NCBI RefSeq assembly: GCF_023566055.1
Contig: NZ_JALIQP010000001.1
Coordinates: 890,059 to 954,058 of the forward strand
Direction of reading: 5' to 3'
From: Halosolutus amylolyticus
GTDB taxonomy: Archaea > Halobacteriota > Halobacteria > Halobacteriales > Natrialbaceae
Length of the DNA stretch: 64,000 bases
Made by a program: the position numbers and the translations under genes. The notes under the pieces were generated by a model. The model worked only from the letters and a program-made list of their open reading frames with translations. It searched no databases and was not told where the DNA came from. Shown one piece after another: positions 41,855-49,838 of the stretch; the first letter of the stretch is position 1, and each line of letters starts with the position of its first letter.

Positions 41855-41862
41855 GGTTTAAA
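41855..41862 (-). promoter_or_regulatory. TATA box of pilB-pilC
   Basis: Minus-strand TTTTAAAC within ATAATTTTAAACCGG, about 26 bases before the ATG at 41832. It lies directly against the stop of the DUF7311-like gene (41864), so pilBC has its own promoter. Confidence 0.6.
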
Positions 41863-41863
41863 A

Positions 41864-42328
41864 TTATACACGCCGGGCGACGACGATCGGGTCGCCGTCC
41901 TCGTCTTCCAGCAGGAGCAATGCGAGGCGCTGCTCCCCGGTCCCGCCGAGTTCGGTCGTCTCGTTACCCTCGGGATCGTTCCAGACGATTTTCTCGTCGA
42001 CGACCTCCTCCCGGGTCGTCCCGTCTTCGAGCACGTAGCGCGCGTGCGTGTAACTCCCGTTCTCGTGCGGCACGAGTTCGAAGTGGTCGACCCCTTTCGT
42101 GGTCAGCGTACTCTCGGGGAACGTCACCTCGACGACGCGCTGCGGATCGGGATGGCCCTGGGGGGTCACCTCCTCGTTGTCCGCCAGCGAGGTCGCGGCG
42201 TCGTCGATGGCCGCGATCCCCGCGTCGAGCTGGCGCTCGCTGTTCATCCTGGCTCCACTGTCGACGGCAGGCATCGCGACCGCCAGGAGCGCCACCGTCA
42301 GCATCGCGGCGAGGACGTATCGGATCAC
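41864..42328 (-). CDS. DUF7311-like secreted or pilin-like protein
   Basis: A 154-residue protein. One hydrophobic segment at the very start (MIRYVLAAMLTVALLAVAMP) is a signal anchor or pseudopilin-like helix. The rest is an acidic external domain (VVEVTFPESTLTTKGVDHFE, WNDPEGNETTELGGTGEQRL). It resembles the haloarchaeal DUF7311 family found next to pilB/pilC; that is from memory. Its ATG overlaps the stop of the DUF7310-like gene by 4 bases (ATGA). It is probably an accessory subunit of the pilus machine. Confidence 0.72.
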   Translation of the reverse strand: MIRYVLAAMLTVALLAVAMPAVDSGARMNSERQLDAGIAAIDDAATSLADNEEVTPQGHPDPQRVVEVTFPESTLTTKGVDHFELVPHENGSYTHARYVLEDGTTREEVVDEKIVWNDPEGNETTELGGTGEQRLALLLLEDEDGDPIVVARRV

Positions 42329-43092
42329 GGCAACCGGGCGCGAAGTGAGGCGAACAGGCCGGACGAGTCGTCCTCGTCACCGTCTCCCGCCTCGGTCGCG
42401 TCGTCACTGGCCGGGTCGCGGTCCTCGGTCACCTCCTCCGCGTCCGATCCCGACAGCCGTCGTTCGATCGCCTGCTGGACGGCCGGCCCGCTGGCCGTCC
42501 CGTCCGCCGTGTCGCCGCTCCCGGACGCCGACTCGTCGGTCGCCCCCTCGAGGAGTCTCCCGGCAGTCCCCTCCGCGTCCGCCGTCTCGCCGAAGGGGCC
42601 GTCGTCCGCCGCGGCACTCTCTGGCCCCGCTCGGCGCGTGCCGATCCCCCGCGCCTGCTCCGTTCCGCCGGTACTGCCGCCCGAGGGGTGGTCGTCACCG
42701 GCGCGTTCCAGTGCCGGCGGGTCCGTCTCCGTGCGGTCCACCCCGGCTGTCCCGTCGTCACCGCCGAGATCGACGGTCTCACGGCCCTCGAGCGCCCGTT
42801 CGAGGTCGTCGATCCGGTACTCGAGTCGATCGACGGCGGCGATCGCGGCGTCGGCCTGCTTTTCGACCCCCTCGTTGACCGACTCGACGTTCCCGACGAA
42901 GCCGTCGACCGCGTCGACCGATCCCTCGAGTTCTGCGATCCGCCGCTCGTGTTCCTCGAGCCGGGTCTCGAGCCGTTCGAGATCCCGGGTGAGGGCCGCG
43001 AGATCGGCGAGTTCGTCGAGTGCGACGTCACCGTCGACGACCGCCCGCTCGACCGCCGAGAGTCGCTGCTCGATCCGCTCGATGTCGCTCAT
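42325..43092 (-). CDS. DUF7310-like coiled-coil protein
   Basis: A 255-residue acidic protein. Residues 1-100 form a coiled coil (IERIEQRLSAVERAVVDGD, LERLETRLEEHERRIAELEG). After it comes a long disordered Gly/Asp/Glu/Thr-rich region, and the end SSGLFASLRARLP is a conserved-looking tail. No signal peptide, so cytoplasmic. I chose ATG 43092 with a TATA (TATTTAAAC) 27 bases upstream. It overlaps the DUF7311-like gene, and both precede pilB, which suggests a scaffold role at the pilus base. Confidence 0.75.
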   Translation of the reverse strand: MSDIERIEQRLSAVERAVVDGDVALDELADLAALTRDLERLETRLEEHERRIAELEGSVDAVDGFVGNVESVNEGVEKQADAAIAAVDRLEYRIDDLERALEGRETVDLGGDDGTAGVDRTETDPPALERAGDDHPSGGSTGGTEQARGIGTRRAGPESAAADDGPFGETADAEGTAGRLLEGATDESASGSGDTADGTASGPAVQQAIERRLSGSDAEEVTEDRDPASDDATEAGDGDEDDSSGLFASLRARLP

Positions 43093-43114
43093 GCCGGGTG
43101 TGGCCGACTCATCG

Positions 43115-43123
43115 TATTTAAAC
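43115..43123 (-). promoter_or_regulatory. TATA box of the DUF7310-DUF7311 pair
   Basis: GTTTAAATA on the minus strand, centred 27 bases before the ATG at 43092. Confidence 0.6.
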
Positions 43124-43162
43124 ATCACCTCCGGTGGTGCCGCCCGTCCAGGCCCCGGATCC

Positions 43163-43300
43163 GGTGCGATCGCAGGACGGTCGCGGTTGCACGGTACCTC
43201 GGTTCGGCAGATCCTCTCATACGGATCGTTGTACCGTGTTACCGGTGACCGCCGCCCCGGTCGGGCGATCACCGGTAACGAATCACAACAGACCGTATCA
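43163..43300 (-). repeat. Stop-codon-anchored hairpin repeat, copy D (extended)
   Basis: On the minus strand it begins at the TGA of the HerA-like gene: TGATACGGTCTGTTGTGATT, as in copy A. It then differs: an inserted hairpin with perfect 10-bp arms TTACCGGTGA / TCACCGGTAA (43239-43248 and 43269-43278), a GATCC/GGATC pair, and only at the far end the core hairpin, here in reverse orientation (on the plus strand GCGATCGC AGGACGGTC GCGGTTGC). Confidence 0.6.
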
Positions 43301-44362
43301 ATCGTCCGCGACGACGACGTCGCTCGCACTCGGGCTGTCACCGCCGTGGGGCGTGTCCCGCGGTCTGACCTGTGCCGAGTGGATCGTCTCGGTCGCGTCG
43401 TCGATGATGACGACTTCGCCGGGCTCGTCCGGTAGCCGATCGGCGTCCGACAGCGAGACGTTCATGTACGTCGGCTGGGCCGCCTGGAGCGCGTCGAGGT
43501 CGTCCTGGGAGGTCAGCCGGTGGGAGAGCAGGACGTCGGACTGGGAGATGCCCACCTCCGGGACCGCACTCGGGCGCTGGGTCGCGGAGACGAGGCTCAC
43601 GCCGGGGGCACGCCCCCGGGTCAGGATCGTCCGGAGCGCGGGTGCGGCAACCCCCCCGAAGAACGTGTGGGCCTCGTCCAGCAACAGCCACGGCAGCCGA
43701 TCCATCGTCTCGTCTACGCGTGCGCGGTACAGGGCTTCCCCGACGCCGCGACAGACGGCGTTCATCGGCGCAGAATCGAGCCCGGAGACGTCGACGATCG
43801 TCACCTCTCCCCCGCCGAGTTCGGCCGCGTCGATCCCGTCCGCGTCGAAGACGCCCCACGCCTCCGCGAGCCGCAGGTGGTTGTCCGCCGCGCGTTTGTC
43901 GGTATCGGGGGCGTCGCTCGATTCGACGTGATCGCGCATCCCGTCCATCGTCGATTCGTTCTGTGCGGCCCCCCAGACCAGGCTCCCGGCACCGCTCTCC
44001 GGGGAGAGCCCGAGCAGGGAACACCACGATCGCGGATCCAGCGACGACGGCGTGACCGCCGGGTCGTCGATCACCGTCGCCGGAACGCCCTCGCCGGGCG
44101 TCGTCTCCGCGAGCGTGTCGAACACGCCCATCGGATCGACGATCACCGGCGCCACGCCGTGGGCCCGCGCGAGGTCTTCGGCGAGTACGCCCATCGTGTA
44201 GGACTTCCCGTATCCCCGCTTCCCGACTATCAGCATCGCGTGCGGCCCGTCGAAGTCGAGGTGCAGGTCCGCCCCCTCGCTCCCGTCGCGGGCCCGGTAG
44301 GCACCGAGGTGGCCGACGGGCCCGCTCTCTACGTCGTCACCGCGTCCGATTACGAAGCTCAC
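43298..44362 (-). CDS. HerA/VirB4-like P-loop ATPase of the pilus locus
   Basis: A 354-residue ATPase of the HerA/FtsK superfamily. It has SFVIGRGDDVESGPVGHLG at the start, Walker A LIVGKRGYGKSYTMG, Walker B WLLLDEAHTFFGG, and the downstream arginine/Gln segment SLVSATQRPSAVPEVG. These are ring-forming DNA or protein translocases. I chose the GTG at 44362; a promoter element GGTTCAAAAAC lies 28 bases before it. The ATG at 44407 would leave a poor N-terminus. It lies between the pilin-like and DUF7310 genes, so a role in the pilus or in DNA movement through the envelope is possible but unproven. Confidence 0.82.
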   Translation of the reverse strand: MSFVIGRGDDVESGPVGHLGAYRARDGSEGADLHLDFDGPHAMLIVGKRGYGKSYTMGVLAEDLARAHGVAPVIVDPMGVFDTLAETTPGEGVPATVIDDPAVTPSSLDPRSWCSLLGLSPESGAGSLVWGAAQNESTMDGMRDHVESSDAPDTDKRAADNHLRLAEAWGVFDADGIDAAELGGGEVTIVDVSGLDSAPMNAVCRGVGEALYRARVDETMDRLPWLLLDEAHTFFGGVAAPALRTILTRGRAPGVSLVSATQRPSAVPEVGISQSDVLLSHRLTSQDDLDALQAAQPTYMNVSLSDADRLPDEPGEVVIIDDATETIHSAQVRPRDTPHGGDSPSASDVVVADD

Positions 44363-44383
44363 ACCGACCTTCGACCCGCCTTC

Positions 44384-44393
44384 GTTTTTGAAC
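44384..44393 (-). promoter_or_regulatory. Promoter element of the HerA-like gene
   Basis: GTTCAAAAAC on the minus strand, centred 26-28 bases before the GTG at 44362. Confidence 0.45.
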
Positions 44394-44404
44394 CTTTGGT
44401 CCAA

Positions 44405-44412
44405 CATTTAAG
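44405..44412 (+). promoter_or_regulatory. TATA box of the pilin-like gene at 44438
   Basis: CATTTAAG, centred about 29 bases before the ATG at 44438; GGAGGGG lies just before that ATG. Confidence 0.55.
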
Positions 44413-44437
44413 TCAGAAGGCGGGACCAAGGAGGGGC

Positions 44438-44938
44438 ATGGTGCCGAACACACTGCTGTCGGACGACTCCGACAGGCCGGCCCGTTCGCGATCGTTCACC
44501 GAGGACGATCGCGCGATCGAAGGCTTGCCGATCCGGCTGGTGATCGCGCTCGTGGTCGGCGTGGCCGCGCTGGCATTGATGTTGAATATGCTGGGGACGA
44601 TCGGGACTGTCGGTGATACCGAGGTGACGGCTGAAATCGACGATACCGATCAGGTAATCGAAGCTGGCCAAAAGCAGGACGTCACTATTGACGTTATCGA
44701 CGAGAACGGAAACGAGGTTGAAGATGCGACAATCATCGTGACTGCTGGTTCAGCCCAACTCAATGGACCTGCAGATGAGTACACTGGTAGTAGTTCTAAT
44801 TCGGCAGATGTGACTATCGACCCTGACCTCCGTGCTGATCAAGACAAGGGTACGCTCGAGATAGATGTCGTTCCTCCCTCCGATAGCAATTACATTGACG
44901 AACAGCCTAATGCCGAAATCGTCGTCGTCGATCGTTAA
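44438..44938 (+). CDS. Pilin-like (DUF7382-like) surface protein
   Basis: A 166-residue protein. The cytoplasmic head FTEDDRAIEGLPIRL is followed by one membrane helix (VIALVVGVAALALMLNMLG), an archaellin/pilin-type N-terminus, and then an external Ig-like domain (VIEAGQKQDVTIDVIDENGN) with a Ser-rich patch. It resembles DUF7382. The first ~55 codons have core-like composition; from about 44600 the gene becomes AT-rich (about 48% GC in a sampled line), as does the start of the next gene. It may be the filament subunit or a tip protein of the pilus encoded to its left. Confidence 0.75.
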   Translation: MVPNTLLSDDSDRPARSRSFTEDDRAIEGLPIRLVIALVVGVAALALMLNMLGTIGTVGDTEVTAEIDDTDQVIEAGQKQDVTIDVIDENGNEVEDATIIVTAGSAQLNGPADEYTGSSSNSADVTIDPDLRADQDKGTLEIDVVPPSDSNYIDEQPNAEIVVVDR

Positions 44939-44977
44939 TACGGATCTAAAAACATATAGTGAAAATAATAACTTAAT

Positions 44978-47287
44978 ATGAAAAAACAAACATCAGTGCG
45001 GATTCTACTCTGCTTCGGATTGATCGTAATTGCAGGTACAGTTTTCTTCGCAGGTTCTGCCGCTGCTACGGCATCACTCGAAGAAATGAACGGTGATGGG
45101 ACGGAGGATGATCCGTATATAATCACTGATGTCGAAGAACTACAAGCAATGAATGAGAACCCGGACGCCCACTACGTTCTCGGGAATGATGTTGACGCGA
45201 GTGAAACCGAGACGTGGGACGCAGGTGCCGGGTTCGAACCGATCGGTGACGAGTCACCTTTCGACGGTTCGTTCGACGGTCAAAATCATACAATTACTGG
45301 ACTGACGATTGATCGACCATCGGATAATAACGTTGGATTGTTCGGCCGGACGACTGGAACAATCAAGAACGTCTATCTCGAAGATATCGACGTTCGCGGT
45401 GGTGAACGGAATACGGGTACGCTCGTCGGAGAAAATGCAGGTGATGTCAAAGAGGTTTCTGTAACTGGTAGCGTCAAAGGAGAAGGTCGAGAGGTCGGTG
45501 GTTTAATTGGTTTCCTGGAGGATGGGGATGGAACAGTTGAGCGCTCAGGAGCAGATGTGGACGTTTCTGGAGAGAACGCCGTTGGTGGACTGATCGGTGG
45601 GATATCCTCTTGGAAGGACTATACGATTACAAATACGTACGCAAAGGGAGACATCGAAGCATCTGACGGGAGGGCTGGTGGTCTTGTCGGGTTCATGAGA
45701 GAAGGTGATACCATTCGGATAGCATATGCTACGGGAGACGTGACTGGAACTGAAGCGGGCGGCATCGCGGGTGCCAATGGCGGATTTGGGCACGACGGCG
45801 GTACGATCAGTACAGCATTTGCTACTGGTGAGTTGAGTGGTGATGAAATAGGCGCAATCAATGGAACTGGTCGATCCTGGCACTCTGGAACGTATTCAGA
45901 TACGTTCTGGGACAGGCAAACTACTGGTGTTATTGATGGACAAGGCACTGGTTCTGGTCTCACAACTGCCGAAATGACCGGTACTAAGGCCGAAACAAAC
46001 CTAAATGGCTTTGGCTTCGGGACCTTCTGGACTCTGACGGACGAGTATCCTGTTCTCGAGTGGCAGGTCGAAGCTGTCTCCGTGTCACTCTCAGATGATA
46101 CTGTTGGAGCTGGTGAACAGACAAGCGTGACGGTGACGCTGACACTGGACGATGGTTCGACCGTCACCGCCTCCGAGGTCGCCGATTACGACGCTGGTGG
46201 CATCGTTGACGTCGATGCTGGCGTCGTCGATGCCCAGCAGCAGGGAACGGCTGAGATAACTGCCACGATCGCTGGTGAAAGCGATACTGCCGAACTCGAG
46301 ATCACAGAACCTCCAAAGATCGAACTCGCCGAGTCCGAATTCGACGCCGACGCGATCGTCGAGGGAAGTACCGTGACAGCGTCAGCGACCTATAAGAACG
46401 ACGGCGGGCCTGGAAGTCACACCGCCGAACTGATCGCCGATGGCGAGGCCGTCGACACACAGACCGTCTCACTCGACGCCGACGAGGAGACGACGATCGA
46501 GTTCGAGTGGACGCCCCACGGTGCGATCGGCACGGAGTACGACCTCGCGATCGACGACACCGACGTCGGTTCGATCAGTGTCGTCGAACCTGGAACCGTG
46601 ACGCTCGAGGATGCTCGATTCCCCGATCGGGTCGGCTCCGGGTCACCCTACGAGTTCACGGTCGACCTGGAGAACGAGGCCGACGAGACGGTGATCGACA
46701 CCATCACCTACGAACTCGATGACGAAGTCGTCGCTACGGAGTCGGTTACAGTTGAACCGGACGGCTCGGAAGCGATCCTCGGTCACGAGACCGATACCGA
46801 CGTCGGGTTGACGATCGCCCACGCCGTGACGGGTCACAACGAGACGATCGAAGGCACGAGCGACGTCACCGACCCACCGGAGTTCGAAATCTCCGACATC
46901 GAGACGCCCGACGAGCTCGAAGCCGGCGAAGAGTTCGACCTGACGGTGACGGTGGAGAACACCGGCGGCGTCGAGGGGACCCAGACGGTCACCGTATCGG
47001 ATGCCGAGGGTGAAGTCGCCAGCGAAGAACTGACAATCGAATCGGCCGCGAGTGAGACGATTACGGTGTCGCTGAGCGACGACGGGACTGGCGGGTCCGA
47101 GTTCAGGGTCGCCACTGAGGACGACGAAATGACCGAAGCCGTGACGATTACGGAGGCCGACGACGGGACGGACGAGCCGGACGACTCGAACGATTCGGAC
47201 GGGCTCCCTGGCTTCGGAGCTCTGACGGCCACGCTGGCTCTCGTCGCCGTACTCGCGCTACTCGGCGATCGACGCCCGGACCAATGA
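44978..47287 (+). CDS. Large surface adhesin with GLUG-type repeats and PGF-CTERM anchor
   Basis: A 769-residue secreted protein. A Sec signal peptide (MKKQTSVRILLCFGLIVIAG) comes first, then a beta-helix region (about 35-365) with GLUG-type repeats such as VGGLIGFLEDG and AGGLVGFMREG, then Ig/CARDB-like beta domains (about 370-735). The end has an acidic linker, the PGF motif in DGLPGFGALTATLALVAVLA, and a final RR. That is the PGF-CTERM signal, cut and lipid-anchored by archaeosortase ArtA. It is probably an adhesin or S-layer-associated glycoprotein. The first ~375 codons are AT-rich and the rest GC-rich. Its stop overlaps the next gene (ATGA). Confidence 0.85.
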   Translation: MKKQTSVRILLCFGLIVIAGTVFFAGSAAATASLEEMNGDGTEDDPYIITDVEELQAMNENPDAHYVLGNDVDASETETWDAGAGFEPIGDESPFDGSFDGQNHTITGLTIDRPSDNNVGLFGRTTGTIKNVYLEDIDVRGGERNTGTLVGENAGDVKEVSVTGSVKGEGREVGGLIGFLEDGDGTVERSGADVDVSGENAVGGLIGGISSWKDYTITNTYAKGDIEASDGRAGGLVGFMREGDTIRIAYATGDVTGTEAGGIAGANGGFGHDGGTISTAFATGELSGDEIGAINGTGRSWHSGTYSDTFWDRQTTGVIDGQGTGSGLTTAEMTGTKAETNLNGFGFGTFWTLTDEYPVLEWQVEAVSVSLSDDTVGAGEQTSVTVTLTLDDGSTVTASEVADYDAGGIVDVDAGVVDAQQQGTAEITATIAGESDTAELEITEPPKIELAESEFDADAIVEGSTVTASATYKNDGGPGSHTAELIADGEAVDTQTVSLDADEETTIEFEWTPHGAIGTEYDLAIDDTDVGSISVVEPGTVTLEDARFPDRVGSGSPYEFTVDLENEADETVIDTITYELDDEVVATESVTVEPDGSEAILGHETDTDVGLTIAHAVTGHNETIEGTSDVTDPPEFEISDIETPDELEAGEEFDLTVTVENTGGVEGTQTVTVSDAEGEVASEELTIESAASETITVSLSDDGTGGSEFRVATEDDEMTEAVTITEADDGTDEPDDSNDSDGLPGFGALTATLALVAVLALLGDRRPDQ

Positions 47288-48552
47288 CGGTGCTCTTCGT
47301 GACGCCAGTCGAGATACTCACCGGGGTGTCGGTCGGCCTGCTGTTCGGGGTCGTCGTCGCGCTACTCGTCGGCGGGACCAGTTTCGCGAGCAAGTATTTC
47401 GCCGACGAGGGGCCGCCGCCGATCGCCGGCGGTACGGTCACCGCGGTGGTCACTGCGGGCGCGCTGTACGCGGTGGACGTCGTCGACCCGAGTACGGCCC
47501 AGTTAGGGCTGTATCTCGGCCTCGGACTCGTACTCGTGCTCGGACTGTACGCCACGACCTGTGGAACACGGCTCGCCGCCGACCTGCCGCGTGATGCCGC
47601 CGGCCCGATCGAGCGGACCAAGCCGCTCGCCGCGGAGGCGATCGACGCCGTCGACGCGATGGGACAGGTGACGATCCGATCGAGCGGTGGCGTCCGCGAG
47701 TTCGAGGGGTATCCGCCGCTGGGACCGGACCTCCGGGCAACGCTGGAGGATGGCGCGTGGCGATTCCCCGCGGATCTGCCGCTCTCGGAACTGGAGACGC
47801 GACTCGAGGACAGGCTCCGGACGACGTACGACCTGGAGGCGGTGTCCGTCTCGGTGGACGGCCGGGGTCGGGCGACGATCACTGCGGCACCGCCCGCCAG
47901 CGGCGTCGCGAAGGAGGTGCCCGACGGCTGGCGTGCCGTCTCGATTCGCGCGTTGCTCCCGACGGGGCTTGCCCCGGGCGACGACGTCCTCGCAGTCACC
48001 GACTCGGGGGCCGTCTCCGGGACGGTCCTCAGTGCCACCGTCGACGCGTCCGCGGCCGACCACGAGTCGCCCGTGGGAGCCGACTCGGACGACCCTCGTG
48101 CCGATCGGTCCGGGGCTGACGGGGCGTCACACGCAGCCGATACCGTGGCGAGCGGGGGCGACGGACGCGTGACCGTCGCCGTTCGGACGACTGACGCGGA
48201 GGTCCTGCTTTCCGCCGAGCGGGCGCGGATCGCCGTCACGCCGCGGGGGACGACCCACGAGTTCGACGCGATTTCGCTGCTCGACCGCGGCGATCCCGTG
48301 ATCGGGAAGGTGACGCTGACCGATCCGATCCTGGATGCGGTGGCCGACGACGAGACGTCGCTCGAGGTGTTCGCAGTTCGCCGGACGGACGCGAGCGACG
48401 ACGAGTCGATCCACGAGCACGAGTGGCAGTTCGAACCCGATCGGGAGGCAGTCGCCGTCGGTGCGGAGGCGTTCCTCCTCGGTACCGACGCGACCGCGTT
48501 CGGCCCTCGGTCGGATGGACGGGATCCGGCGGCGCTGGAGGTGAGTCACTGA
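47284..48552 (+). CDS. Membrane protein with TrkA-C-like domains
   Basis: A 422-residue protein. Three membrane helices at the N-terminus (ILTGVSVGLLFGVVVALLV, GGTVTAVVTAGALYAVDV, LGLYLGLGLVLVLGLYATT) precede a long cytoplasmic part. There, repeated beta-alpha segments with VSIRALLPTGLAPGDDVLAV and VTVAVRTTDAEVLLSAERAR resemble TrkA C-terminal (RCK-C) ligand-binding domains. No Rossmann (TrkA-N) domain is seen. It may sense a nucleotide or ion, but its target is unknown. It is translationally coupled to the adhesin upstream and 2 bases from the next, similar gene. Confidence 0.75.
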   Translation: MTVLFVTPVEILTGVSVGLLFGVVVALLVGGTSFASKYFADEGPPPIAGGTVTAVVTAGALYAVDVVDPSTAQLGLYLGLGLVLVLGLYATTCGTRLAADLPRDAAGPIERTKPLAAEAIDAVDAMGQVTIRSSGGVREFEGYPPLGPDLRATLEDGAWRFPADLPLSELETRLEDRLRTTYDLEAVSVSVDGRGRATITAAPPASGVAKEVPDGWRAVSIRALLPTGLAPGDDVLAVTDSGAVSGTVLSATVDASAADHESPVGADSDDPRADRSGADGASHAADTVASGGDGRVTVAVRTTDAEVLLSAERARIAVTPRGTTHEFDAISLLDRGDPVIGKVTLTDPILDAVADDETSLEVFAVRRTDASDDESIHEHEWQFEPDREAVAVGAEAFLLGTDATAFGPRSDGRDPAALEVSH

Positions 48553-48553
48553 G

Positions 48554-49783
48554 ATGTCGACCACGATCGCAGCGATGGCAGTCGAACCGCTACAGAACGG
48601 GGCAGGGATCGCCGATCCGACCACGATCGAATGGACTCGAACTGCCCTGCTCGGCATCCTCGGCTACGGCTTGCTGGCCGGCGTCGGTGCGCTCTCGCTC
48701 GCGTTCGGCTACCGGGCACTGACCGTCCGACAACTGCCGATCGGGCCGGCCGTCCTCGTCGGGCTCGCGCTGCCGGCGGGCTGGCTCACGGGCGAAGCAC
48801 TTCGTCACGGGACGGTCATCGCCGACTCGCCGCTGGTCCACTACGCGACCGGTTCCTACGTCCTCGGCGTACTGGTCGCCGGGGGCGTCGTCGCCGGCCT
48901 CGGCCACCGGCTGGGGGATCACCTCGCGCGCGGGACCTACGAGATCACGGCGGTAGACGCGAGCGGGCCGGTCGCGGATCTCGTCCAGTCGGCCGGCCTC
49001 GCCGTCGCCGTCACGCTACCCGCGTCGATCGACGACGCGGAGGGGTATCCGGCCGTCGACGAGGCGGTCAAACGGGACCTCGCGGACCGTGACCTCCAGT
49101 TCCCGAGCGGCCTGTCGACGTCGGCGCTCCGGTCGCGACTGGAGCGCCGGCTCGAATCCGATTACGACCTCGGGTACGTCCGCGCCGAACTCGCGGCGGA
49201 CGGCGGCGTGGCCGCGCTCACGATCGGCGCTCGACGGGCCGGCATCGGACCAACGCTGGGGCCGGACCGGGTCGCCGTCGCGATCGCGGGCGATCCGTCC
49301 TCGCGGGCGAGCGCTGGCGATCCGGTCGAAGTCTGGACGGACGACGACGGCTCGAATCGGCTCGTCACGACGGGGACGCTCCGGGCGAGCGCCGACCCGG
49401 TCACGACGCTGATCGTCGACGCGGACGACGCGGAGGCCTTCGAACCGGGCGATCGCTACCGGCTCACGACCCGTCCCGAGACGCCGGGTGACGCCCACGC
49501 GCTCGTCTCGGCGATCCGGACTGCGGACGAGACGGTCACGGCGACCACGGTGGCGGCCGACGGGCCGCTCGAGAGCGAGTTCGCCGGCTGGGTGTCGGGG
49601 ACCGTCCTCGCGATCGATCGGGAGGGCGAGGAACTGTCGCTGCCGGCGGACAACGAGCCGCTGGAAGCCGGCGACACGATCTACGTCTTCGGGACGCCGG
49701 CCGAACTCGCGGACCGCGACGGAAGTGGGGAGTCGTCGGCAGGTCCCGAGACACCGGAAGCGACGCCCGGGGCGGCCGACTGA
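48554..49783 (+). CDS. Membrane protein with TrkA-C-like domains, second of a pair
   Basis: A 409-residue protein with the same plan as its neighbour: three helices near the start (LLGILGYGLLAGVGALSLAF, GPAVLVGLALPAGWLTG, YVLGVLVAGGVVAGLG), then cytoplasmic TrkA-C-like modules (YDLGYVRAELAADGGVAAL, and near the end LSLPADNEPLEAGDTIYVFG, a classic RCK-C ending). GGAGGTGA lies 9 bases before ATG 48554. The two probably form a heteromer. Potassium transport is often annotated for such genes, but there is no channel or Rossmann domain here. Confidence 0.75.
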   Translation: MSTTIAAMAVEPLQNGAGIADPTTIEWTRTALLGILGYGLLAGVGALSLAFGYRALTVRQLPIGPAVLVGLALPAGWLTGEALRHGTVIADSPLVHYATGSYVLGVLVAGGVVAGLGHRLGDHLARGTYEITAVDASGPVADLVQSAGLAVAVTLPASIDDAEGYPAVDEAVKRDLADRDLQFPSGLSTSALRSRLERRLESDYDLGYVRAELAADGGVAALTIGARRAGIGPTLGPDRVAVAIAGDPSSRASAGDPVEVWTDDDGSNRLVTTGTLRASADPVTTLIVDADDAEAFEPGDRYRLTTRPETPGDAHALVSAIRTADETVTATTVAADGPLESEFAGWVSGTVLAIDREGEELSLPADNEPLEAGDTIYVFGTPAELADRDGSGESSAGPETPEATPGAAD

Positions 49784-49838
49784 CCGATCGACCGCCGGAA
49801 GGCAAAGCATTTCGGCCCACTGGGGCCACTGTACGTGT

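Noticed and set aside
38557-42348. A 1263-codon open frame on the plus strand opposite pilC and pilB
   Set aside because: The product is dominated by Arg/Asp/Gly with no domain, and the minus strand encodes clear PilC and PilB motifs.
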